From NCBI GenBank assembly GCA_024636835.1, contig JAGXGH010000027.1, positions 33,942 to 97,941 on the forward strand: 64,000 nucleotides of DNA, given 5' to 3'. The notes below the pieces were generated by a model. The model was not told where the DNA came from and searched no databases. It saw only the letters and a list, made by a program, of their open reading frames with translations. Of the stretch, positions 50,614-59,395 are shown in pieces. This DNA is from Verrucomicrobiales bacterium (GTDB lineage: Bacteria > Verrucomicrobiota > Verrucomicrobiia > Verrucomicrobiales > SLCJ01). A program made the position numbers and the translations under genes. The first letter of the stretch is position 1. The number at the start of each line of letters is the position of its first letter.

Positions 50614-51600
50614 TCACTTTATTTTTTCATAACCCGGAAGATTCATCTGTCCGTTTTGAGGCCCTTCGACTCGTACGCGTCTCCTATTAATAAATGAATC
50701 GTATGTCCTACTATGCAACTTCTTCGTCAGTGACCGACTTATGCTTGCATCTGACAAGAAAATTTTCAGGAGAATCGCTAGATCGCGCCAGTAGAATGCG
50801 AGCTTCTCTAGATTTTCTTTCCCGTTTCCCGAGCGTATCCGCTTTTCTTGATTAATCAATGACTTGATTTCCGCCCAAGGGCTTCCTATTGGCATGGGAG
50901 GCATCGGCATGTTTTGCTGCCAACCCTCATGGATAAATGCTTCAACACTCTGCAACTGTTCTTCGTAGAGGTGGAGACTTCCAACCGTATGAATATACGA
51001 GCCGACTTCAATCCCCAAGTCGCGCGCCACGATTTCTTGGATCATCGTGAATGAAAAAATATCGTGAGGCAGACCAAAGCATGCATCATTTGAGCGCATG
51101 TAAACAACGACTTCCAATACTTTTTTTCTAATCAGGAATTGTATTGAGCACGTGCACGGGACATCTTTTTTTCGGGTTCCATTGATGTCCAGAGGATCAA
51201 AAAGTTGGATTACGGCACGCCTTGTCGAAGGGTTGGCACGGAGCGCCTTGGTAATATTTTCTATCTGATTTATGCTTTTCCAGTTGAAGAACCTAGGACC
51301 GTATGCTCCATGAATCCGTCCGTCTGATTCGACCTCGTCTTTGTATCGCTTAATGTATGGTTCGATACCCGATAATCTACCCGATCCAGACAAATACCAA
51401 ATCAGTTCTCCGATGCAGCTAAAAAGAACGCCTCGGCTTCCGCTGCGACTAAGTCTCGCTCTCGGATTGGAGAGTTTAAGCATTGCCCCAGTTACCTCTA
51501 TCGTGTCTCCACGCGACGTTGCTACCCGTTTACGAGACTTTAAAAGCGCTGGATAAAGCTTCAATAATAAGTCATCAAGAGTTTCTGCCACCCTATACAT
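50614..51600 (-). CDS. Thymidylate synthase homologue, dCMP-hydroxymethylase-like
   Basis: 328 residues of the thymidylate-synthase fold. HGAYGPRFFNW, the phosphate-binding RRAVIQLFDP, the catalytic Cys in DVPCTCSIQF (~148), RSNDACFGLPHDIFSF (~175) and HTVGSLHLYEEQ are recognisable. In ThyA the position after GLPF is Asn, which binds the uracil edge. Here the residue is Asp in GLPHDI, as in dCMP hydroxymethylases, and the His after the catalytic Cys is Thr. This suggests a cytosine nucleotide and possibly hydroxymethyl rather than methyl transfer. First gene of the TS/UDG-like/aGPT-like operon. Confidence 0.8.
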   Translation of the reverse strand: MYRVAETLDDLLLKLYPALLKSRKRVATSRGDTIEVTGAMLKLSNPRARLSRSGSRGVLFSCIGELIWYLSGSGRLSGIEPYIKRYKDEVESDGRIHGAYGPRFFNWKSINQIENITKALRANPSTRRAVIQLFDPLDINGTRKKDVPCTCSIQFLIRKKVLEVVVYMRSNDACFGLPHDIFSFTMIQEIVARDLGIEVGSYIHTVGSLHLYEEQLQSVEAFIHEGWQQNMPMPPMPIGSPWAEIKSLINQEKRIRSGNGKENLEKLAFYWRDLAILLKIFLSDASISRSLTKKLHSRTYDSFINRRRVRVEGPQNGQMNLPGYEKIK

Positions 51601-51804
51601 AATTTTCTTTCTGAAATATCTGAACTAGGTAAAACTAAACTACGCCTCACGCAGAACAAGATCAATCTTTTGCTGTGTATGAAAGGGGTCGGTCCTCGCA
51701 TTTACGCAATTGCTGAGATTTGGGTCAGGATATTGGGTCAGGCGACGAAAATCAAAACTTCAGCCTGTATGATGGGTGTCCTCAATCATTACTTTCCTCA
51801 ATCA

Positions 51805-52179
51805 TTACTTACCGGAATAAACGACCAGTCCAAAATGTTCGGTGAAGTGCCGATAATCTCTATCCTGCGCAATGATCGGAATTCCGTGATCGAGGCAAGA
51901 GGTCGCAATCATGCTGTCCGCCAGACGGGCTTTTTTTCCGGCACGCAAAAGCGTGGCCCGATGACTCCCGACTCGCTCCCAAAATCCCGGCAGCAGATCC
52001 AAGACAGGAAGGTCTTGAATAGCCGCCTTGAGGGTGTCGGTCATGTTCGGCGAACTGAAAGGTTCAGCCACCACTACCGGACTCAAAATGAGGTTTCCAT
52101 CGATGAGGGGCAAATTGAGGGGCAAAGGGTCAGTCCTTGAACTTAAGCGTTGAGATGAAAGGCGTAAGATCCTCGCCAT
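51805..52179 (-). pseudogene. PIN-domain (VapC-like) toxin remnant
   Basis: The C-terminal two thirds of a PIN domain are recognisable: LILSPVVVAEPF, LADSMIATSCLDHGIPIIAQDRDYRHFTEHFGL with the last two acidic residues. The N-terminal first strand with the metal-binding Asp (usual VDTSVWI) is absent. The frame there reads repeat-derived sequence (aaagggtcagtcctt on the other strand). No VapB partner is adjacent. The following 276 bp to 52455 have no gene I can support. Confidence 0.65.
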
Positions 52180-52455
52180 TCGTCATTACTCACGCACTAG
52201 CATTCCTGTCTATGGCGCTTCGGGTGAAGAGCTGAATGAATTAGCAGCTATGCTGGGGATTTAGAGTGAGCCGACACGTCTCACCTACAGTTGCCGATTC
52301 TTAAGCATTTGGAAGTGATGCTAGGAAACACCTCCACGCCATCACAACAAACTCAGCCACCTCGCCAAACAGTTCGAGCTGCAATTCTGGGAACTGGCGT
52401 AGACGCCGTGGTCATCTTGTAAAAGTTATGATTTAGGACACCCATCATTCCTCAA

Positions 52456-55134
52456 TCATTCCTTCGCCATTTGATCCTTAATTTCATCGCGCAGGTCTTC
52501 ATCTTCTCCCAACTGATCACTGCGCAGGCTCATGTCTGCATCGATTTTATACCGGCGCTTGCAGATCTCCTCGGCATCAGCTAACGCCTTGTCCCATTCC
52601 TTGAGAGCCATGTAGACGCGGGCGCGGGCACGCAGGTGTGACATGCTTTGCTCAGGGGGCGTGTTCTTTTTGCCCTTTTCATCTTCCGCGACGGGATCCA
52701 AATGGGGAGCCAATGTCAAAATGAGCTTCTTGGCGGCCTCGACCTCACCCAGTTCTAACATTTTCTGGATTTTCAATTCATCCTGCCGAGCCACCACCTT
52801 GCTCACTAGCCGGCTTAGCGTGTCGCCGATGCGGCTGGACTTCGGTGAAAGCCCCGAAATCATGGCCAGGATGCGTCCGCTCTTGTCGAGGATCACGCCG
52901 TTGAGTTCTTGGTCAACGGAGAGCAGGCCGAGGCGCTGGACGAGGGGATTCTCGAGACCATCCGGCACCGCGAGCATCGTGCAAGGCACGTCCTGCTTGG
53001 CGCGGTCTTTGAACGTGCCACTGTATGGCTCATCAGCAAGCAGCGCCAAGGCCACCTGCACATCCGCATTCGGGCGAGCACTCACAAAGGGCGAGACATC
53101 GACGATCGCACGCTCGGGAGAAGGCGGCAGACCATCATCACGATTACTACTCCACGGAGCAGGAGCGGCAAAGAAGATGGCGGTGTATTCTGCAGTCAGA
53201 TCTTCAGGAATGCGGAAGGCTTTGCCATCGGCATCGCGCAACTCGGCCTTGAGCATGCGCTTGGCCTGTTCGGGATTTCCATCGGTGATGAAGTGCCCCT
53301 CCCGGAGGTCGTAGATCCAGCCAAAGGTGTAGGGGACCTGAAACATCCAATACTGGTGGTGACGGTCGAGGAGAAAGGAAGCAAAGAGCCACATCATGGG
53401 TTCCTCGGTGTGTTGCTTGATGATGATATCGCGGTAGCGCTCGAAGCGCACTCGGTCCGCGACATCAAGAGCGAGCATGCAGGCGGCTGCTAGAGCTGGA
53501 CCTGAAGCCTCGTCAGCATTGCCGCCAGACTCTTTGAGAAATTCATCGATGATGGCCGCGGTGTCGGCTTCCGGACTACGCAAGGCTTGGCGTGCGAGGC
53601 AGAAGCGAGCGACCACATCGCAACCGTTTGGATAACCGGCATCCATCGCGGCCTTGGCTTCTACGAAGGCCTGGTCGATGTGACCGAGATCCCCATCCGT
53701 CTTCCACAAGCCCATGAGGGAGACAATCAGGCGGTTGCGAACCATCCACAACTCGGGGGCGTCAGGATAGTCAGCGATCACTTTACGGCAGAGGTCGGCG
53801 GCCTTGCGGTAGTGTGTCAATTGTTCGTCATGGGTGAGACGCTGGCGCAGCAGCGGCGAAACAAAGCAGTCCTGAATCGCCTTGAGGCTCTCCTCAGGGA
53901 CGCTTTGGCCATTGCGCTCGAGCGGCTGAGCCTTGGAGCCGTAAACCACCTTGAGCTCCGGCGGCATGGCGGGGTCAAGACCGCCTTCGGGATCGAAGAC
54001 CAAGAAATCACCAGCACTCATGGCCACCAAATGAGAGGAATAATCCAACTCGGTCCAAGAGCGCGACAGGAGCGATTCGAGCGTTTTCTCATAGTCGACA
54101 GAGCCATCTTCCTTGTGGCGCCTCACATCACCCAGGCCAATGGCTGCCTGACCAGTGGCATTGAGGCGCAAAAGAAACGGATCACTTCCGGCATAGGTCT
54201 TGTAGAAGGGATTCTCACGACCACCGGGCAAGCGAAGACAGGGCCAATCGACACCCAAGCCACGGATGATGGACTCTCCCGCATCGGCGAGATCATCAAC
54301 ATTGCAACTCAGCACCGTGATCCGGCCCGCAAGCTCTTCCTGCTTCTCCTGGGAGGCTTTGGCAAGGCGCTTGGCGTGCTCCAAACCCTCCCCCTCCTTC
54401 GACCAGAAGAGCACGATCGCCGACGTCCCGAAGACATCCATGGGAAACCGCATAAGCTTGCCATCGGAGTTTTTGAGACTACCGGCAAATGGAGCGTTAA
54501 AGATCTCGCCCTTGAAGTATTCACGCTGAAAATTGATCATCTCGTAGTCTGCTCCATAATGAATGTCGATGGTCTTGCGCAGATCGCTGATGACACGGCC
54601 ATTGCCGAATTCGAGAGCCATCAACATGGCCGTTTGCAGAGCCTTGGGCCCCGCAGAGGTTCCAATGTAGCGCGCGACGAAAGGACGGAGAGCATCTGCT
54701 CGCTGCTCAGCACCATCCCCCTTCTTCACTTGCTCGATTTGGGACAATAGAAGGTCGGCTTCGAGACGGAACTCGGCGTATGCATCGGGCGCTTTGACCA
54801 ACTCGCGGCAGATCTCAATGAGAGCCTCGCGATGCTTGGCGTCATCATCCAGTTTGGTGAGGTGTTGCTGCGCGCGAAACAAGAACTCAAGCAGAACCCA
54901 GCGTTGCGGATTGTCACCCAGAGTTTCCAACTGCTTGTCGGCATCACGAATCACCCGCCGCACCGCGAGTCGCTGGCGCGCGGCGGAGTTAGCCTCCCCT
55001 ACCTCGGTCAAGGCCTGCTCGAATTCGGCCACCGCTGGATCGGCAGCCTTCTGCTGAGCGTCCAGTCTCGAGCCCGACAGGCACAACCCAAAGGCGCAGG
55101 TCAGCAGCAGCGAGGTGAAGAAGTTGGTTTTCAT
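52456..55134 (-). CDS. Large exported protein with redox-inactive thioredoxin-like domains
   Basis: 892 residues with a signal peptide (FFTSLLLTCAFGLCLSGS). Helical TPR-like segments at both ends flank thioredoxin/TlpA-like cores (GSLKNSDGKLMRFPMDVFGTSAIVLFWSKEGEG, then RITVLSCNVDDLADAG; a second one ~640-800 begins with DADGKAFRIPEDLTAEYTAIFFAA). Where redoxins have CxxC after the first strand, these have SKEG and APWSS, so no disulfide chemistry is expected. It probably has a scaffold or sensing role. The antisense strand is open over long stretches but shows no family match. Confidence 0.7.
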   Translation of the reverse strand: MKTNFFTSLLLTCAFGLCLSGSRLDAQQKAADPAVAEFEQALTEVGEANSAARQRLAVRRVIRDADKQLETLGDNPQRWVLLEFLFRAQQHLTKLDDDAKHREALIEICRELVKAPDAYAEFRLEADLLLSQIEQVKKGDGAEQRADALRPFVARYIGTSAGPKALQTAMLMALEFGNGRVISDLRKTIDIHYGADYEMINFQREYFKGEIFNAPFAGSLKNSDGKLMRFPMDVFGTSAIVLFWSKEGEGLEHAKRLAKASQEKQEELAGRITVLSCNVDDLADAGESIIRGLGVDWPCLRLPGGRENPFYKTYAGSDPFLLRLNATGQAAIGLGDVRRHKEDGSVDYEKTLESLLSRSWTELDYSSHLVAMSAGDFLVFDPEGGLDPAMPPELKVVYGSKAQPLERNGQSVPEESLKAIQDCFVSPLLRQRLTHDEQLTHYRKAADLCRKVIADYPDAPELWMVRNRLIVSLMGLWKTDGDLGHIDQAFVEAKAAMDAGYPNGCDVVARFCLARQALRSPEADTAAIIDEFLKESGGNADEASGPALAAACMLALDVADRVRFERYRDIIIKQHTEEPMMWLFASFLLDRHHQYWMFQVPYTFGWIYDLREGHFITDGNPEQAKRMLKAELRDADGKAFRIPEDLTAEYTAIFFAAPAPWSSNRDDGLPPSPERAIVDVSPFVSARPNADVQVALALLADEPYSGTFKDRAKQDVPCTMLAVPDGLENPLVQRLGLLSVDQELNGVILDKSGRILAMISGLSPKSSRIGDTLSRLVSKVVARQDELKIQKMLELGEVEAAKKLILTLAPHLDPVAEDEKGKKNTPPEQSMSHLRARARVYMALKEWDKALADAEEICKRRYKIDADMSLRSDQLGEDEDLRDEIKDQMAKE

Positions 55135-55393
55135 AAAATGCTAGTAATTTGCTTTTTCACTCGAAGCGGAGAATACCCTCAGGGGCCAGCACGTGAAAGG
55201 GGTAAAGGGACGGGGGCCAAGTGCGCCTACTCCTTTGGCTTCATGCCGAGGAGGTGGATTCAACCACGATTTGCTCGAAGCTTTGCTAATACATGAACAG
55301 TTAGAGAATTAAGAATTTTAGAGCCTTCATTCTCATTCGTGTCATTCGAGAAATTCGTGGTTAAAGCCTCTTACTTGAATTACCCGCCTTTAT

Positions 55394-55789
55394 TCAGCGG
55401 GTTAGGGTCTTGAGCTGGATCTGGGCTTTCTCGATTTCCAAGCGCTCTTGCTCCTGTTCATGGAGGGTCTCTTGGAGGATGGGGGATTCGTAGTCGGGGT
55501 TGTCGTCCACTTTGTCGCGTTCCATGGCGACCACGGCGTCTAGATCCTCGACAGTCTGCTCGCGAGTCTTGATGCTGCGTTGCAGATCGGCGATTTCCTG
55601 CTGCAGGGAGACGGGTGCTTCGGATGAGGTCGGCTCCTCTTGAGCAGGTGAGTGCCCAGCGGAGGAAGTGACCTCACTCGGCGTGGCCTTGGGATCGGAG
55701 ACGCTATGTTCCTCGTGTTGTTCGCGGCAGGCGCCAAGCGACAGGCAAGCGATGAGTGCCATGGTGAGAGGGCGGGTGAAGGGGATCAT
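55394..55789 (-). CDS. Small lipoprotein with coiled coil
   Basis: 131 residues. A lipoprotein signal ending LSLGAC (lipobox) is followed by a Ser/Thr/Pro/Glu-rich linker. A coiled coil (LQQEIADLQRSIKTREQTVEDLDAVVAMERDK, QEQERLEIEKAQIQLKTL) makes up the rest. No enzyme motif. It may anchor to the outer membrane; partner unknown. Confidence 0.75.
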   Translation of the reverse strand: MIPFTRPLTMALIACLSLGACREQHEEHSVSDPKATPSEVTSSAGHSPAQEEPTSSEAPVSLQQEIADLQRSIKTREQTVEDLDAVVAMERDKVDDNPDYESPILQETLHEQEQERLEIEKAQIQLKTLTR

Positions 55790-55853
55790 ATACCCTAAGA
55801 AGCTATGCAGGAGTTAGAGGGATGCAAATGAGTACGGATTTGGGGTCAGGAGT

Positions 55854-55963
55854 GAATGGCATTGTTTTAAGCGCGGCATCGGCGCGAATCCCTCAAGAAG
55901 CGCGGCCGTTTGAGCGGCATTCGTGGTTCTCGAAACCACTACTTCTTAAAACAGCGCCATTCG
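55854..55963. repeat. MITE-like repeat, copy 3 (110 bp)
   Basis: Ends GAATGGCATTGTTTTAAG and CTTAAAACAGCGCCATTC. It is flanked by a direct repeat gtcaggagt at 55845-55853 and 55965-55973. It lies in the 479 bp gap before the sialate-esterase-like gene; the rest of the gap should hold that gene's promoter. Confidence 0.75.
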
Positions 55964-56268
55964 AGTCAGGAGTATAATATTCCAATTTGCCTCATCAACC
56001 CGGCTCCGCACCCCGCCAACCGCTCCACCGCGAGCACAGATTGCGGTGGAGCAAACTCAGTCGCTTGCGCCTATGTTGTCGGCTCATACCCCCTTTTTTG
56101 CCTATTGCCCCCTGGTATCTGTTTATTTCGCACTAATAATAGTTAATTTAGACGTTTGTCTCCTTTTGTCTTTTCACAGCTCTATAATGCTTTATCACCC
56201 GCTGGACCGGACGTTTAAATCAATGACACTCTCGGCCCTTTATGGTGTCGAAATGACTCGAAGAAATT

Positions 56269-59259
56269 ATGCATAACAAAATTCTTACCACGGTGCTCTG
56301 CGCTATTCTAACTGCACTTTGCCTACCGAGGCTCGCCTCGGCAGCCCCAACTGCCAAAGACGAAACGGCAAAAGAGACGAGTGCAATGGCCATCGAGCTG
56401 GGGGCGCCTTTTCGCGATCACGCCATCCTGCAGCGAGACATGGAGCTTCCGGTCTGGGGCTGGAGCGAAACAGGCACCCAAATCACGGTAAGTTTTGCCG
56501 GCCAGAAAGTCCAAGCCACCGCCGGAGAAGACGGCGCATGGCTGGCCACTCTGCAACCACTCAAGACCAACGCAGAACCGGCGGAGATGCGGATCAAAGA
56601 CAACAAGGGCAAAGAGGTTGTCCTCAAAGATATCCTGGTCGGCGAAGTCTGGCTGGCCTCCGGACAATCCAACATGCAGTGGGTCACCGGAAGAAGCTAT
56701 TGTAAGCCGCTGGCTGAAGAACTCATTGCAGCCACGGAAGGAAAAGTCGCCCCGATTCGCGAGTTCCAAGTGACTTCTGTAGTCTCACAACTGCACCCGA
56801 TTAGAAAAGTCGAAAGCGCATGGAACGCTGGTGGATATATGGACTACAGTGCGATCGCTTTTGCGTTTGCCCACAAACTTTACCAGGAGCTCGGCGTGCC
56901 CATCGGCATCTTGAACTGTTCCTTTAGCCAAACTCAACTTCAGGCATGGGTGCCCCGTGAAGGATTCGCCACAGCGAAAGATGAATACAGCCGCGGCATA
57001 CACCTGCTCTGCCAACAAACCGATCCGACCACTCCCCAGCATGAAGAAGCTTGGACGGCCTTTTACAAATCGCTGGAAGCTCAGATTGCCGAGAACGAAG
57101 CCGCCGTGAAAGCGGGCGAAGAAGCGAAGAAAATCAGCGCAGATCTTCCCGGAAACCTTAATTCTAATCGAGATGCCACCTGGCTCTATAACGGCCGCCT
57201 CAGTCCGGTCGTTCCCTACGCAATTCGCGGTGCAATCTGGAATCAGGGCTACGCGAACCAAAACGAAGGGCTGCTCTACTACCCGAACCTGCACAGCTTG
57301 GTGCGTGGCTGGCGCACCGTCTGGAATGAGCCGGAGCTACCCGTTTATTTTCACCAATTCTACAGCGCCACGATGAAAGACCCGGGCGAGGAGGTCAATG
57401 AACCGACGATCGACCCCGTCTCTCAGATGCGCCACGCGACCTGGATGGCCCGCGACATTCCAAACTCCGGCATGGCCTCGCAAATCGACATCACTGGTGC
57501 CATTCACTATCGGGCGAAGGCGGTGCCGGGCCAGCGACTTGCCCTCCACGCGCTTAAGAACCAATACCCTTCGGCTAAGCTCAAGGCAGGCGGCCAAGCC
57601 GCGGATCTGGTCGCGGATGGACCGATGTTTAAATCATATAAGGTCAATGGTAACAAAATGATTATCTCCTTCGACCATGCAAAAGGCGGTCTCGTCGTAG
57701 CCGAAACCTTCACCAACGCTCGTTCCAAAGGTGAAGGTGCGACTGGATATGCGGATCCTAAAATTCTTGAGAATGGCGACGATCAAGTAAAGCTCTTCTA
57801 CCTCGCGGATGAAGACCGCGTCTGGCATCCGGCAGAGATGAAGATTGAAGGTGATACTGTGATCGTCACTTCACCCGACGTCAGCCAACCACGTGGTGTC
57901 TCCTACGCCACGGCCGGGGTGGGATACCAGCCGAACCTCTACAATACAGCGCTACTGCCAACAACCCCCTTTATCCTCTACGACAATGAATGGGTCACCA
58001 GTGAGAACTGGCCCGACGAAAAGTTGAAGATCGCCGGCGAAGTCATCGATCCGGATACGGTCGGAAAACTTTACGAATATCGCAAGATGCCGCTGCTCAG
58101 CGTTCAATTCCGCGACAATGCAGTCTTTCAGGCGGATCAACCGGTCACGATTTGGGGATCGACCCGGCTATATGGGGAATGGCAGGACGAGCCCGAGAAA
58201 GGCGACTGCAAGGTGCACTTTGAGTTCGGCGACATCAAGAAGGTGATCGATGTGACGCCGGAAATGGCGGAATGGAAGGTCACCCTGCCTCCGATGAAAG
58301 CCGGGCCTGAACCGCACACCCTAAAAGTGCATTTCACGATCAACGGCGAACTGGTGCACGAGCGAAACATCGAGGGCATCGTCTTCGGTGATGTCTGGTG
58401 TGTGGTCGCCCCCGCAGGTGATTTCGAGATCCCGGAAGTGAAACCGTCCGGTCAGATCGTGCGCATGATCCAGAATCAATCGAACCGAGATGGAAGGGAT
58501 CAGCCCAGCCGTTTCAGTATCTGCACCTCACGCACACCCAGAGTCATGCAGGAAGATGGAACCTGGAGCAATCGCGTGGCTGCCTACTGGAAAGATGTCG
58601 AAGGAATGGCCGCTGCGATTGGCAACCGTATCGCCGCCAAGACCGGACGCCCGGTTGGTATCCTGTTCCTTAAAGCCAAAAAAGATATTCCGATCAAAAA
58701 TTGGATCGCGCCCGCCTACCTCAATGAGGCCCCCAGCCTGATGGAAGACTACAAGACCGTGGGCAGTCGGTATCCCGGCAACCCGTATTACCTGGAAAAC
58801 GTCCGCCGCTACATCTCGGAGTGGAAGACCTATTGGGGACAGTATATTCCCGAGATGATGGAGACAAAAGCGGTTCCCGATGGCAGCGCCTGGGGCGGTT
58901 ACCCGTCACCGAAGCCAGAGGTGGGTGATTCCACAGCCACTTTTGAATACAACGTTTACATGCACAGCCTTACGCCTACTTCGATGAGCGGCATTCTCTT
59001 TCTGACCGGAGAATCCATGGTGGCGGAAGAACAGGGAGCCAACTTCGGCCCGGAAATGGCCGCACTGGCCAAAAGCTTCAAGTCACGCTTTTCCATCTGG
59101 CATAAAGGCATCGACATCCCCTTCTTCTACACCCTTCCCGCTCCATCCTTGGCTCCCGCAATCAAACAGCCAGAGATCTCTGGCGAGCATACCGCGATCA
59201 AACAAGACCAGTGGCTTCAGCTGGATGGAGTGCTCGATGCGATCACCTCGAAATTATAA
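56269..59259 (+). CDS. Giant sialate O-acetylesterase-like exported protein
   Basis: 996 residues with a signal peptide (LCAILTALCLPRLASA). The first half is a typical SASA/SGNH protein: an Ig-like entry HAILQRDMELPVWGWSETG, the nucleophile block GEVWLASGQSNMQW (~132), NGRLSPVVPYAIRGAIWNQGYAN and later an acid/His pair. From ~615 a second Ig/SGNH-like half begins with DNAVFQADQPVTIWGSTR, but its equivalent of the nucleophile block is GDVWCVVAPAGDF, without GQSN. The gene is thus a duplication with one active and one degenerate half. Single-domain members are ~480-650 residues. Probable role: deacetylation of acidic polysaccharide sugars outside the cell. Confidence 0.85.
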   Translation: MHNKILTTVLCAILTALCLPRLASAAPTAKDETAKETSAMAIELGAPFRDHAILQRDMELPVWGWSETGTQITVSFAGQKVQATAGEDGAWLATLQPLKTNAEPAEMRIKDNKGKEVVLKDILVGEVWLASGQSNMQWVTGRSYCKPLAEELIAATEGKVAPIREFQVTSVVSQLHPIRKVESAWNAGGYMDYSAIAFAFAHKLYQELGVPIGILNCSFSQTQLQAWVPREGFATAKDEYSRGIHLLCQQTDPTTPQHEEAWTAFYKSLEAQIAENEAAVKAGEEAKKISADLPGNLNSNRDATWLYNGRLSPVVPYAIRGAIWNQGYANQNEGLLYYPNLHSLVRGWRTVWNEPELPVYFHQFYSATMKDPGEEVNEPTIDPVSQMRHATWMARDIPNSGMASQIDITGAIHYRAKAVPGQRLALHALKNQYPSAKLKAGGQAADLVADGPMFKSYKVNGNKMIISFDHAKGGLVVAETFTNARSKGEGATGYADPKILENGDDQVKLFYLADEDRVWHPAEMKIEGDTVIVTSPDVSQPRGVSYATAGVGYQPNLYNTALLPTTPFILYDNEWVTSENWPDEKLKIAGEVIDPDTVGKLYEYRKMPLLSVQFRDNAVFQADQPVTIWGSTRLYGEWQDEPEKGDCKVHFEFGDIKKVIDVTPEMAEWKVTLPPMKAGPEPHTLKVHFTINGELVHERNIEGIVFGDVWCVVAPAGDFEIPEVKPSGQIVRMIQNQSNRDGRDQPSRFSICTSRTPRVMQEDGTWSNRVAAYWKDVEGMAAAIGNRIAAKTGRPVGILFLKAKKDIPIKNWIAPAYLNEAPSLMEDYKTVGSRYPGNPYYLENVRRYISEWKTYWGQYIPEMMETKAVPDGSAWGGYPSPKPEVGDSTATFEYNVYMHSLTPTSMSGILFLTGESMVAEEQGANFGPEMAALAKSFKSRFSIWHKGIDIPFFYTLPAPSLAPAIKQPEISGEHTAIKQDQWLQLDGVLDAITSKL

Positions 59260-59395
59260 CGCGTCGTAAAAGCTCTAACACGTGCTCAACCACACCAACC
59301 TTTTCGGCGGCAGATACACATAGCAGATCGAGACAAGGTTTTGGAGTGAGGGTAATACCCCATTTTTTGTATATGTGCTTTTGGGGCAAGATTTG

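Noticed and set aside
51670..52140. 156-codon plus-strand frame
   Set aside because: Antisense to the PIN-domain remnant, whose residues are recognisable.
53587..54750. 387-codon open frame on the plus strand
   Set aside because: It lies wholly antisense to the 892-residue exported protein, which has a signal peptide and recognisable fold; the antisense product has no family motif.
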